In this document: positions 32,152 to 43,226 of the stretch, one piece after another | Layout of the letters: every line of letters begins with the position of its first letter | Position numbering within the stretch: the stretch's first letter is position 1 | NCBI GenBank assembly: GCA_963383645.1 | Contig: OY726578.1 | Span: forward strand, 23,418,388 to 23,482,387 | Origin: Muscardinus avellanarius | Lineage: Eukaryota; Chordata; Mammalia; Rodentia; Gliridae | Reading direction: 5' to 3' | DNA: 64,000 nt | The notes under the pieces: generated by a model | Database searches by the model: none | The model's input: only the letters and a program-made list of their open reading frames with translations | Told to the model about the DNA's origin: nothing | Program-made: the position numbers and the translations under genes

Positions 32152-33069
32152 ATGGGAAAGAGGAATAATACTGGAGCAATTAATGCTCACAACCCCACAA
32201 CATCAGAACCCGATAAAACAGAACATCAGAGATTTCTAGAAGATCAAATCAGGAAAATAACTGTAGAAATAATAGAGGTGCTTCGAAAAGAATTCAGAGA
32301 GAGCCAAAAAGAGATAAAGGATGCAATTAATGAAGTAAAGGCCTCAATTCAAAGCACAAACAACCAATTAGAACACATGGAGAACAGAATCTCGCTCTTA
32401 GAAGATGAGCAATCCAAAAATGAACTCATAGTTTCTAATCTAGAAAAAAATATCCGACAACAGGAATCTGATATTGAGGAAATATAGGCCCATTTTAAGA
32501 GAGCTAACCTAAGAATAATTGGAATAGAGGAGGGAAAAGAAAGTGAAACCAAAGGGATCAACAATCTCTTCAAAGAAGTAATAGCAGAAAATTTTCCAAA
32601 CATAGAGCAAGAGGTTGATACAAAGGTCCAGGAAACTTATAGAACTCCCTTTAGACAGGATCGGAGAAGAGGATCCCCACGCCACATAATTGTCAAAATG
32701 ACCAATGTGGAAGCCAAGCAGAGAATCTTAAAGGCAACAAAAACAAAGGGCCAAGTGACATTCAGAGGCAAACCAATTAGAATCACTCCAGACTTCCCAA
32801 ACCAAGTCATGAGAGCCAGAAGGGCTTGGAGTAACATATTCCAAACTCTGAAAGAAAACAACTTCCAGCCAAAAATTTCCTACCCAGCAAAACTTTCTAT
32901 CAAATTAGATGGAAAAATAAGAAGCTTCCACGACAAACAGAAACTGAAGGAATTTATGTCTTCAAAACCAGCGCTAGAGAAAATACTCAAAGAGATTAAC
33001 TACAAAGAAGAAATAGGTAACACACACAAGAACCAGAGAAACAAGATTTTCCATCCAACAGACAACTAA
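32152..33069 (+). pseudogene. L1 ORF1 with one in-frame stop
   Basis: ORF1p is the RNA-binding chaperone of L1 ribonucleoprotein particles. The ATG at 32152 (MGKRNN) opens a 306-codon frame interrupted only by TAG at 32485-32487 (codon 112), with the natural TAA at 33067. The N-terminal half is a charged heptad-rich coiled coil (about codons 25-110, with ENRISLLEDEQS). The RRM region includes LRIIGIEEG and RHIIVKM. The C-terminal domain includes KGQVTF, ARRAW and KNNFQPKISYPAKLS-like text. With so few defects it is fairly young. The stop should prevent a full protein. Confidence 0.88.
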
Positions 33070-33289
33070 GACTGGTTATCTGTGGAGATTCATTATTTAT
33101 GTTAGTCTTTTACGTATCTCTAAATGGTATTGCTTGCCTTTATTGTTGTTAATTTTTAGGATTTCTAGTTGGGATATTAATATACCTTCAGATATAGCAA
33201 TTGGAAATATTTTATCCCATTCTATTAGTAACTGTTAACTCTGTTTACATTGTCTTTGGATATACAATTTTTTTTTATTTTTTAGGGAG

Positions 33290-33780
33290 TCTGTATACTC
33301 CTCTGTTACCTGTGCCATTGAAATCATAACCAAGAAATCACTGCCAATTTCAATGTTGTGAGGTTTTATGACCCAGATTTTCTCCTAAAAGTTTATAGTC
33401 TTAAGATTTATATTTAGGTCTATTATCTATTTTGAGTTAATATTTGTATATGGGATTAGGTAAGGGTCCAATTTTATTCTTTTCCATGTAATTATTATTT
33501 TTTAACAATATTTAGTTAAAAGATTATCATTTCTACCACCAAATGTTCGTGGAAACCTTGTCAAAAATAACTTGACAATATAGGGAAGAATTTAGCTCTA
33601 GGCTTTTATTTAACTCCAATGGTTTATATATCTGCCTTTAGAATAGTACTACACTGTTTCAATTATTGTAGCTTTATATGGTTTGAAATCAGAAAATATA
33701 TATCTTCTAGCTTTGTTCTTTTTCAAGATCGTTTTGGGTACCTAGACTCCATATTCCATATTAGGATAGATTTTTTTCTG
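33290..33780 (-). repeat. Inverted L1 ORF2 3' fragment inside the element
   Basis: Read on the minus strand, segments such as 'ctgatttcaaaccatataaa', 'gacaaggtttccacgaac' and 'ttggacccttacctaatccc' follow the order of the late L1 ORF2 coding region. It is heavily mutated and has many stops, so it is much older than the ORF1 beside it. Confidence 0.7.
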
Positions 33781-34122
33781 AAAAATAAATATATAAATAT
33801 ATGATAGTTTCACCTAAAAAATAGAAAAAAATATTCTCTGGTAAGAAAGAAAGCAAAAAGAAATATTGAAATGTTATCTTTAAGTCATCAAAAGCTTGGT
33901 ATCAGACAAATGAAACTGTTATGTGAGATTATCATTTTTAATTTTAGATAAATTGCCATAATACTAGATGTCAACTACTAAGCCAAGCATGGGAGGGAGG
34001 GATAGGGAGAGAATGGGGTGGGGATTGGGTGGGGGCTGACTGGGAAAAGTGTGCATGTATGTCTACAAAAGTATGTATCCTACTATGATGTATGAATACA
34101 GTGCACCAATAAAAAAAAAAAA

Positions 34123-34135
34123 AAGAACAACTCTG
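34123..34135 (+). repeat. Right target-site duplication of the L1-derived element
   Basis: AAGAACAACTCTG directly after the A-tail. The paralogous flank 'tctacactgaaagccagc' resumes after it. Confidence 0.88.
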
Positions 34136-34167
34136 TCTACACTGAAAGCCAGCTAAGGACCAATGCC

Positions 34168-34238
34168 AGGGCTGGGGATGGAGCTGAGAAGTGGAATGCC
34201 CCAGCTTCAATCCCTGGTAACAAATATAAAAATAAAGT
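34168..34238 (+). repeat. ID-like SINE fragment
   Basis: Same element as at 7823 and 22669. Confidence 0.55.
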
Positions 34239-36299
34239 ACAAAATAAGGAAACCTCCACTGTTTTATTATTTGTAAGGATCATGAATTATTCTCAGTAGT
34301 AAGGAACATGAATTCCTTACTAATAGTTCTACAAGCTGGAGTCCAAGGCCCTGCACCAGCAGAGTCAGTGTGTCAGGAGTGTCCTCCAGCTGCGTCTTCT
34401 AGAGACTGTGAGCAGAAAGATCCCACAGTACCAGCTGGTATTGTCCGCACACTTTTAGGCATCCAACCCTCCGTGCCTTCCACGAGAGAAGGGCCCTTAG
34501 GACTAACCCCTGCCTAAGAGGTCAGCCTTTAATGCTGTTACCTTGAGGGTGAAGGTTCCACAGACACTCAGGCCCAGCACTGCCTGATCGCCACCCACAC
34601 TCTAGAGGAAATGGCCAGACCTCAGTGGGTCCTCCTGGGACTCTCTCCCGGGCTGTGACGCCCTCTGGCTCCATCATAGGGACGGCCATGGCTCCCCTGC
34701 CTGGCCTTGTTGCTGCTGGGCATTGGCTCTTCTCCCTGGGATCTGGCTGCTTTCCACGAATCTCAGCAGGGACCCTCTGACCAGGCCGGTGGGTGCGTCC
34801 TGTGGCCTGTGTGCATTTGTGTAGTATGTGGAGCGTGTTTAGGGGGCCTGGGTTCACTCTGTCCACTCAGTATTATCAGGTTCCTCATACACAGGAGGCC
34901 ATGTTCACGGGATGGTCTAGGTCCAGGTCCTGGTGCTCAGCAGGGAGATGGCCCGTGAGCACTGGACACGGAGTCCCACAGGGTAGGTGGGACCTGATGA
35001 CGGGCTGTCCACAGACCCCTGGAGAGGACGTGGGCACTGGACACAGATGACGTTGAAGGAACCACAGTGAGAGATGGATCCCTGTGCGTCTCGGCTGTGC
35101 CCACACTGCGTCCGAGCTCGCCTTGTAAACACAAGCTGTGTGTGAGACATGAACAGAATGTGAAGCTTCCGTCCCCATCCCTCCACAGGTCACAGAGCAC
35201 ACGTATTTAGGACACAGTTCACTTTGTTTCTTTCTACATAAAGTCTGCACTCACTGTTGGTGGTTGTTGGAGGGGTGACGTGGGAAGGAGGAGGGCTTTG
35301 CACTAGACTCCTGCAGGCCCTGCCGTGTGGGGAGGAGGAAGCCCTAGACCTCTCCTTCTGTTCATGGCACCTGTGTGTGGAGGGGTAAGAAAGTCCAGGA
35401 TGGAGAGAGATTTGCTAATCACGGGCTCCTGCTGTCTCTGCTAATCTCAATCGTCAGACCTCACGGCTGGGAGGCTGCTCTGCTGTCTGTGTCTAGGGCT
35501 CAGCAGCCAACACCACCCACTTGACTTTCACCCACAGGGCACCCAGAGAAGCCATCCCTGGGCCTCTGTCTCCATGTGGCTAGCCCTGATACCTCTCTGC
35601 AGATGCCCCACAATCCCAGACACAGGAGCAAGAAGCCTAGGGTCACCCTGCCAAATCCTCCTCCAAAAGCCTGTGCTCATGTTTCCATGGTAACCAGAGC
35701 CCTTCCTTGGTCCTGAGGAGGCAGGACCATAGAGAGCAGAGGGGCTACCCCTGGGGCCAGGGGCATGGATCAGGGAGTCACACCCTTAGAGCCTGCTGTC
35801 AATCTCATCTGTACCCAGGACACCTGAGCCTCCCAGGCCCTGTGTTACGAGGCCACCAGAGACAGTGTGAGGGGCAGCAGAGACCCGACTGCCCAGGCTT
35901 GGAGATGGGTGGGCTGGGCCTCAGGGGATCTGCCCTGCACGAGGCTGGGCACCACCTGGGACCTGAGGAAGGGTCACTGTCCTGCAGCGGCATCCTGGAC
36001 ACTCGCGCACAGTCTGGCTCGCGTCTCACACTGACCCTGGAGGCGGCAGCTTCCCTGACACTTCTCCAGGCCTGGGTACCTCCATGTTGACCTTTGGCGT
36101 CAACCCTGTGGCTGTCCTCACAGTCGTCCTCCCTGGATGTCCAGGGTCCTGCCTCCTCGCTCTGCTCTGAGCTCCTGGTCTGGGGATCCCCGCACCCCAG
36201 TCCCCCGTCTCTGCTGTTTCTGTCCTAGTGTGCTGACGGGTCTCAGCTCTCTTATTCTCAGCGTGAGGCACAGTTCCCAGCTGCGCACCTCGCATGCGG

Positions 36300-36400
36300 T
36301 ACTGGAGGATTTTGAGTCACTCCCCCTGTGCTTCCTGCTGCCTCCAGGTTGTGGTCCTCCGCCTCAGCCTCTTGGTTCCCGGGGATGACAAGTGTGGCCT
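36300..36400 (-). repeat. Degraded 7SL-derived SINE, antisense
   Basis: Paralog of 190-283, with 'gtggtcctccgcctcagcct' visible. Confidence 0.45.
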
Positions 36401-36865
36401 CTGCCCGTCATCATTTGTGTTGATGATGTATTTTCCCTGCAATTGAACATAAAGTTCTTATTACTAATGCTTATATGAGGAGACCCTGCAGCGTGCAGAA
36501 CCCTGGAATGTCTTCTAGACAAAGTCACCAACTGACCTGTCCCTGCCCAGAGCACACAGAGATGGACACTGAGGAAGAACCTGGGAATTCAGAAGAGCCA
36601 CGGGCCAAGAGGAACTCATAATTCTCTGAGCGTCGGCCTTCCTCCCTTCCTTCTTCATCCCATTCTTCTTTATTTAGCTTTTATTTTTTATTTTATTTAT
36701 TTATATTTCGGTGAATTGTAGTCATCATCTTAAGGAGTCCACGATGGCGGAGACACACACCCATACATCATCCATTCAGCCCTTCCCTGACTCCACCCAG
36801 CTCCCTCCTTCTCTCTCTTCTCATGTTTGGCTTAGTGGTTGGTTTTATAGGTTTGTGAATGGAAG

Positions 36866-36947
36866 CCCTTCCTCCTTCCTTCCTTCCTTCCTTCCTTCCT
36901 TCCTTCCTTTCTCCTTCCTTCCTTCCTTTGTTCTTTCCTGCTTCCTT
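36866..36947 (+). repeat. Pyrimidine (CTTC)n tract
   Basis: About 80 bp of CTTC repeats next to the antisense SINE remnant at 36950-37113. Confidence 0.9.
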
Positions 36948-36949
36948 CT

Positions 36950-37113
36950 TTCGTAGTGTGGATTGGACTCACGTGCTCTCTATCTCTGAGCTACATCCTA
37001 ACTTTTATTAGAGACAGGCTCCTCCAAGTTTCCACACTGATCTCGTCCCTGAGATCCTGTTTCCTGGGCTCTGAGTATGTGGAGTTACAGGCTGCGCAGC
37101 GCACAGCACACGC
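36950..37113 (-). repeat. Degraded B1-dID SINE, antisense
   Basis: Paralog of the element at 11587. Confidence 0.62.
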
Positions 37114-37709
37114 CAAGGCTCTGTCAACAGTCCGTGTGCACATGACAGCACAGGGTTTCATCTCGCTCCGCTCAAGAGCTGTGTGATCTTGACAGGACCC
37201 TGCACTGCCCTGTGTCTGGCTGTCGCGTGGACTGGGGTCAGCATTCAGTGTTCTGTGGTGAAGGGACCTCTGAATTGAACTTCAACTCCAGAACACCTGG
37301 ACTCTGCTGGAAACTCACTGAGAGAAGCCCTGCAGCCTCACACCAAGATGGCTCACCTCCCTCCTGAGCCAGGATTCCACTCAGCAAGGTGATGGGCTTC
37401 CTGCCAGGACAGTCACAAGGTCAGCCCTGTCCCTCCCAGGACCCTCTGGCCAAGACCATTCACCACAGGCTAGGACTCCAGGCTGCAAGGAAGATGCAGA
37501 TACGTCCCCTCTGGGCTCTGCATGGCCAGGGAATCAGGAGAGTGGATGAACACCATGAAATGGAAGTCACCTGGACTGTGGGACAAGCAGGCAAAGGAGG
37601 GCCCCATGAGTTGGGTGCTGTGTGCAAGGTCCCCCTCTCCTCCTATGCCCTGGGCTGAGCCTGCGCCAGACACCACCAGGCTCCTCCTTCAGCCTCCTGA
37701 GCTGGGCTG

Positions 37710-37748
37710 CTTTGCATAGAGGCAGCTCTCTCCAGCAGGGGATAAGAG
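37710..37748 (+). promoter_or_regulatory. A6 promoter with variant octamer
   Basis: CTTTGCAT (37710-37717) in place of ATTTGCAT, with GATAAGAG at 37741. Confidence 0.8.
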
Positions 37749-37802
37749 AGGCCAGGGGGAAGGCAGCCCAGCCTGGCCTGGGGAGCAGCCTGCACCTGCA
37801 CC

Positions 37803-38465
37803 ATGGCCTGGACCCCCCTCCTCCTGGGACTCCTGGCTCACTGCGCAGGTGCTGTCTAGAGACCACCCAGCCAGCTCAGCAGGCCCGGCCTGTGTGGGCA
37901 GGGGCTCAGATTTGTGCAGAATGGGGCTGGGGGCTGGGGCTGACCTCCCCACCCTGGGCTCACTGGCTGTGTGAGCCTGAGAGGCTGTGTCTGCTCTTGT
38001 GTTCAAGGCTCCATGCTCCAGCCAAGCCCATGGCGAGCTGGTGGGGAGGCTGATGGAGGGTGATCTCTGTGCCCAGTGAATCCCTGAAGCTGAGCCAGGC
38101 CCAGAGAGGGGGCTCCTGGGATTGTTCCTTCTTCACCTGCACATAACTCCTGTCCTCTGCCCGCAGGCTGCGTGGACTCCTATGAGCTGACTCAGCCCTC
38201 CTCGGTGTCCGTGACCCCAGGACAGACGGCCAGCATCACCTGTGGGGGAAATCGCATTGGAGGATACAATGTGCAGTGGTACCAGCAGAAGCCAACGCAG
38301 GCCCCTGTGCTGGTCATCTATAATGATAGGAGACGGCCCCCAGGCATCCCTGACCGATTCTCTGGCTCCAACTCGGGGAACACGGCCACCCTGACCATCA
38401 GCGGGGCCCAGGCCGAGGACGAGGCTGACTACTACTGTCAGGTGTGGGACAGCAGCACTGAAGCT
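37803..38465 (+). CDS. IGLV3: V-lambda segment A6, apparently functional
   Basis: Leader exon 37803-37848 and V exon 38167-38465. The intron is 318 bp, about 20 bp shorter than in A4 because of a deletion near 37990 shared with A8. The V exon begins DSYELTQ (other A genes have ASYELTQ). CDR1 is NRIGGYN, CDR2 NDRRRPP and germline CDR3 [10 protein letters not shown]. The P in place of S in RRPPGIP is unusual. Core residues and RSS are intact. It lies in a type I unit and is the duplication partner of A8. Confidence 0.93.
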
Positions 38466-38504
38466 CACAGTGACTAAGGCCCAGGGGGAAGTGAGACCCA
38501 AACT
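38466..38504 (+). promoter_or_regulatory. A6 23-bp-spacer RSS
   Basis: CACAGTG (38466-38472), 23-bp spacer, ACCCAAACT (38496-38504). Confidence 0.92.
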
Positions 38505-41112
38505 GTCCCAGCCTGGCCCGCAGCCCCTCCCTGCAGCTCACAGCACAGGAGCCCCTGCCACAGCTATAGGGCATGGTTTTCTCATTAACATTATTTAAAA
38601 GAACTATATTATTTCACTTATGGGATTTTTGTATGATACCTGAAAAAACAGAGTAATTTTGAAAATAATATCCTAGTCCTTCAAAGAAAATTTAGTTGAG
38701 AGACCATGTACCCACATTGCCAAGGTTGCTGAAAACACTAAAAGAAGCATATTTTCACCAATGATTCAGTGATTCTAAGTCTTAACCAGGCATGGGAAAG
38801 GTTGGACGTGCAAATCTACCTGCTTATCTGTAAATGTAATGAAATGAAGAAAATATATTTTTATGAAAAAAATTTGTTTTTCAAGTAATATGTGATATAA
38901 ATTTATAAGATATATTTCATTGCCAAAACAGAAAATGAGAAAAGGGTGTAACAACACCTCCAGAGCAAAGCATGTAGCCATACCATAAATAGTTTCATTA
39001 GTTCTTAGAAAGATTTTACTTTCATTTCGTAGGTTACATGATATATAATATTATAAAATTGTGCACATCCCATTTTACTGTGGCTCCTGGTGTAGGATGC
39101 TATGAGACCCTGCAGTGGTACTGGACAGGGCTGCCCTGGACCACTCAGAGGACTAGTGCTTAGAGTCACCTGGAGCAGGAAGCTTCCTCCACCCAGAGCA
39201 CACAGGAGTGGACTCAGGAGAGGTGCTGGTGCAGGAGGCATGGAGGGGGCTGTGGACCAGCTGCCCAGCAGGCTCCTAAGCCCAGCCCTGCTCCTGCCCC
39301 ATCCCACAGGCACTGCAGCCCCACTACCGTGATCTCTCCTGGCCTCCAGACCTCGTGCCTGGTGACCTCCCAGCTCTGGGAGGATGCTCCCTTCTGTCCC
39401 ATGTTGTTCTGGGCCTACAAAAACCTGGGGACCATGACAAGCTATTCTTTAAAAGGTATGTGATTCCTACCACAGACGACAGAGCCCTGTCCCAAAACCC
39501 CTGGTCCACACTGGTATTCTTGCACAGGGCTTGAGCTGAACACAAGGTGTCTGCCCTCATCTCCTCGTGCCTATTATCATGGAGTCGACCTTGTCTGCTC
39601 TTCTCACAGCAGGGCCACAGGCATCACAGTGGGATTGCTGCTCACTTTCCTCCTCTGGATTCCCCGTCTATCTGGAATCTTTCACCTTCCCCATGCAGAA
39701 ATGGAAGCAACTTCCCACATCTGAAATGTGCCATTTCTTGACTTTGCAAGAGTGACTTTGCAAGCACTGGGCTTCTTTCTTTGCAGTGAAAAGTATAAGA
39801 TGAAATAATTTCTCAATTATTTGATGGGCCATATCTCAGAAAGTTTCTCACATTAAACCTTGAAAAGATGGTGAATGTGGAGAGCAGCACATCTCCGTCC
39901 TGCTGACATTTCATCTCTATCACCATGAATTAGCCTTCTCCAAGGAGGCTTTCAGTGTGGTCTCAAAAACACACACAGCAAGTAATCGAACTGCAGGGAA
40001 TGAGACTTTGCGGCTCACCCTGGTGAAGGTGGGGATGGAGTCTGCTGTCAGACACAGAGCTATGTATTACCAGGGAGCCCCCAGCACCAGCCAGGCAAAA
40101 AGGTCTACAGTCCCCAGGGCACAGCACCCTGGTGATTGCCGCTGACCACACAATCGTGGTGGAGCGCAGAGGTCACACCAAACCAGCCCTATCCGTGGAG
40201 AATGCTGACCTCTACGTATGCAGCGAGTCTGTTCCCAGCAGCACCAGTTGTCTATATAGGCCTACGCAGGCAGGGAGAAACACAGGCTCGGGGTTTGTGG
40301 AAAGCATAGAGATCTGCACTTACACTAGAGATCCATCCTCAGTGATACCAGCCACCTCGTTAGACAGTGAGACTCAGGAATAGGCCCTGTGGAGAGCTCA
40401 GAGTCCCAGGCTTGCGGCATGAGAGGTGCCAGTGGCTCTTATTACTTGCGCAGACAACAGAGATAGGAAGCCAGGCTCCCAATCCCTGAAGAAGTCCAAG
40501 AAGTGGGGCTGCAAACAGACACCATTGCTAAGGCCACAAAGCAAATGAGAGCACTTGAAACATGCTTGAGAACCTAATGTGGAATATGAAACTTAAATGG
40601 CTGAAAGAATTCAAGAAACCCAGGAGGATGGCAGAGGCCACGTCTGCTCAGTAGTCATGTATTTATAGAGATGTGTAGTTGTCTGGGCTGAGAACTGTTT
40701 CTTCAGTGCAGGCAGCTGCTGACCTGGACACAGGTTCTCAGGAATGGCCTGGGTTGAGGAGAGACTGAGTTATTTTTTCACCCTCAGGCTCCTGGGTACG
40801 TTGTCCTGGGTCCAACAGTGACGATGACACAGGGGACCTCTGTCCTCAGACCAGCACACACCTGCACAACATGGTGATGCGCCGGGGGGCAGGGTGCCAT
40901 CCCAGAGGGAAGTAGACACACAGGCCTCCATGTAGGGTGAGGTCCTGGGTCAGCCCCTGCGAAGCTGCAGGACTCCCCACAGGATAGAAATGAGCGTGAG
41001 GGTCCCCAAGGGGCAGCTGCGGTGGGGTCTGGGTGGAGGGGAAGGCCATCTCAGGTCAACAGGAGGGTGCAGGGGACGCCCTTGGACTGGAGTCAACACG
41101 GTCTGTCCTAGT
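38505..41112. other. Type I spacer between A6 and B4
   Basis: An AT-rich block (38560-39060) leads into a GC-rich island (39080-40390) with no recognised gene. Short Ig-like text (ENADLYVCSES at about 40200-40230) is present in one frame, but the frame is broken upstream. It ends in the purine tract. This is the longest surviving type I copy. Confidence 0.6.
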
Positions 41113-41660
41113 CCTATTAGGAAGAAGGGAAAGGGGAGGAGGAAGGAGAAAAGAGAAGGAGTGGGAAGAGGAGAAGGAAGAAGAGGAAGAGCAGGAGGAG
41201 AGTTATGGAGAGGAGAAGGAGGTCAAGACAAAGGAGGAGAGAGAGGAAGAGGAGGAGGAAGGAGCCGAATGAAGGGGAGGTAGGAGGAGAAGGCAGAGGG
41301 TCATAGTAGACAGAAAAGGAGGAGAGAGAGGAGGAGCATGACAAGGATGATGAGAGGGATGAAGACTGCGACAATAGGAGGAGGACACTTAGGGGAAGAG
41401 GAGGTGGAGAAGCAGGAGGAGGAGGGAGATGAAGAGGAGGAGGAGAGGGAGGAGGAGCATGACAAGCAAGAGGAGGAGAGGGAGGAGGAAGAGAAGAACT
41501 AGAGCAAAGAGGAGGAGGGGAAGGAGGAAGAGAGAAGGAGGTAGTGAAGAAGCAAGAGGAGGAGAGGAGGATGAGGAGGAGGAGAGAGAGGAGGAGGAGC
41601 ATGACAAGGAAGAGCAAGAAGGAGAGAAGAACTGGACCAAAGAGGAGGAGGGGGAGGACC
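41113..41660 (+). repeat. Long purine (GGA/GAAG)n tract
   Basis: About 550 bp, nearly identical to 56810-57352. Reading frames of 200 codons on the minus strand are low-complexity artefacts. Confidence 0.92.
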
Positions 41661-42039
41661 CTGCAGTGCTCCCCTGGGCTCCAACTGACCCAGCTGTTTT
41701 CAGTTCCATGGGGGCAGCTCCCTACAGGCCCTAAACACACAGTCCTGGCTCCATAGAGAGCACCTCACCTGTTCTCTGGATTGTGTGTTTGTGAAGAGCT
41801 GCACACACAGTTTTCTCTCCATCTCTGACTCACACCAAGCACCTGGGTGGGGCCTTTTCACAGGGACTGGGTCGCTGGAACCGCACTGTCCACCTGCCTG
41901 AGGCCACAGGCGCCGCCTCCTTCGTCTTCTGAAGAAGCAGGGGGCAGCTGGCACGGGTGGGCTGGACGCCCTGCCCCCAGCTCTCAACCAGGGGCCTGGG
42001 GTCACCCTGAGAGGGCAGCGCTGCGCTGAGCCTCCTCCA

Positions 42040-42053
42040 CCAGCAGGGGGCAG
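42040..42053 (+). promoter_or_regulatory. CTCF-core-like motif upstream of B4
   Basis: CCAGCAGGGGGCAG, 14/14 match, 564 bp upstream of the B4 octamer. Confidence 0.6.
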
Positions 42054-42603
42054 CAGAGCCCCAGGGGCTGCAGCCAGGACACAGGCAGGTGCTGCCCAGA
42101 AGAGGCCAGGAGGGGGCCAGCCTGGGTCAGCAGGGTGTGCAGGGCACGGCCCTTGGACTGGACGTCAGCACAGTGCATCCCGGGCCTGTGTGGCAGTGCC
42201 CAATCCTGAGCGTCAGTCAGCATGTCATGGTGTCCAGCGCTCTGGCTCAGTGGACCTCACAGAGCAATGCCTGGGGGGCCTGGGCCAGGGTAACGAGGCT
42301 GATCCTACAGGAAAGGGGAGCCTACCCAGTCAGGTGGTCTCTAGGCGGTCCTGCTCTGCCACCGGGCTCCAGCAGAGTCAACAGCCCTCTGACCTGAGCC
42401 AGGACACCCACAGCCCTGGAGGGTGGGGACAGTGGTCCTGAGTGATCACTTGGGGGTGACTGTGACCCGGGGATTGAGACCAAGGCCTGATTTCTGCCCT
42501 GAGAAGCAGCTGCAGGGCGTGGGTCTCCACCGGCCTTTGTCTCTTCTCCCCACACAGCTGGTGAGAATGGTCCCCAGGACCAGGGAGGAGCCAGGAGAGG
42601 ACA

Positions 42604-42653
42604 ATTTGCATAACCCCCAACACCACTGCCTCCAAAGCCTGAGAGAGTATAAC
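42604..42653 (+). promoter_or_regulatory. B4 octamer promoter
   Basis: ATTTGCAT (42604-42611) with GTATAAC at 42647. Confidence 0.88.
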
Positions 42654-42706
42654 CTCTGCCATGGAGCCCAGCACTGCTGGACACAGAGCTGTGGGGCAGC
42701 TCCGCC

Positions 42707-43187
42707 ATGGCCTGCACCTCGCTCCTTCTCCTCCTCCTCACCCTCTGCACAGGTGACTGCTCAGTCCTGTCCCCAGGCTTGGCCTCCCAGGCTGCCCTAC
42801 CCCCTGTCTCCTCCCAGGATGGAGAGAGGGAGGCCCTGGATGGTCCCGGGTTATGAAGCGCCCTCTCCCCTTTTCTCTTGCAGGCTCTGTGTTCTCCTAC
42901 GAGCTCACTCAGCGCCCGCCAGCTTTGTCGGTAGCCCGCGGGGGGACGGCCACAATCACCTGCTCTGGAGATGCCCTGTCAAAAAAATACGCATATTGGT
43001 ACCAGCAGAAGGCAGGACAGTCCCCTGTTCGTGTGATTTACGAAGATAGCAAGCGGCCCTCGGGGATCCCGGAGAGATTCTCTGGGTCGAGCTCAGGGAC
43101 CACAGCCACGCTGACCATCAGCAGAGTCCAGGCCGAGGACGAGGCTGACTATTACTGTTTCTCAGCAAACAGCGATGGTACTCAATC
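42707..43187 (+). CDS. IGLV3: V-lambda segment B4, apparently functional
   Basis: Leader exon 42707-42752 ([15 protein letters not shown], one Leu longer than B2, B3 and B5) and V exon 42884-43187. It is fully open, with CDR1 region [13 protein letters not shown]2 EDSKRPS and germline CDR3 [12 protein letters not shown]1 has SVARGGTAT where B3 has SVAPGG. Both cysteines and the FR2 Trp are present, and the RSS is perfect. It is in type I context. The leader length and the GTATAAC box group it with B1 and B6. Confidence 0.94.
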
Positions 43188-43226
43188 CACAGTGACAGAG
43201 ACAGATGGGGAAGAGAGACACAAACC
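43188..43226 (+). promoter_or_regulatory. B4 23-bp-spacer RSS
   Basis: CACAGTG (43188-43194), 23-bp spacer, ACACAAACC (43218-43226). Confidence 0.92.

Larger units (their letters stand above)
31360..34122 (+). mobile_element. Composite L1-derived element lacking ORF2
   Basis: The insert begins GACTTCCGGGAAGATGGCG, a YY1-like L1 5' end. It then has about 0.8 kb of 5' UTR, an ORF1 frame (32152-33069), an AT-rich part holding an inverted L1 ORF2 fragment, a G-rich 3' UTR-like stretch (33985-34050) and an A-tail. One 13-bp duplication encloses all of it, so it probably inserted in a single event. At 2.76 kb it is far shorter than a 6-7 kb L1 yet not 5' truncated. ORF1-only L1 derivatives (HAL1 elements) are known in mammals. 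A chimeric or rearranged L1 RNA is the alternative. Confidence 0.82.
34136..36865. other. Post-B3 / pre-A6 intergenic block
   Basis: Continues the B3 flank interrupted by L1. The A-side CTCF-like site is disrupted here by an insertion ('ccaccagagacagtgtgagg' at about 35852). From about 36100 it matches the A1 upstream flank (1-150). No gene is seen. Confidence 0.65.

Noticed and set aside
41117..41740. Frames of about 200 codons on the minus strand and Arg/Glu-rich frames on the plus strand (also 56806-57432 and 14137-14571).
   Set aside because: They are translations of a purine microsatellite with no complexity.
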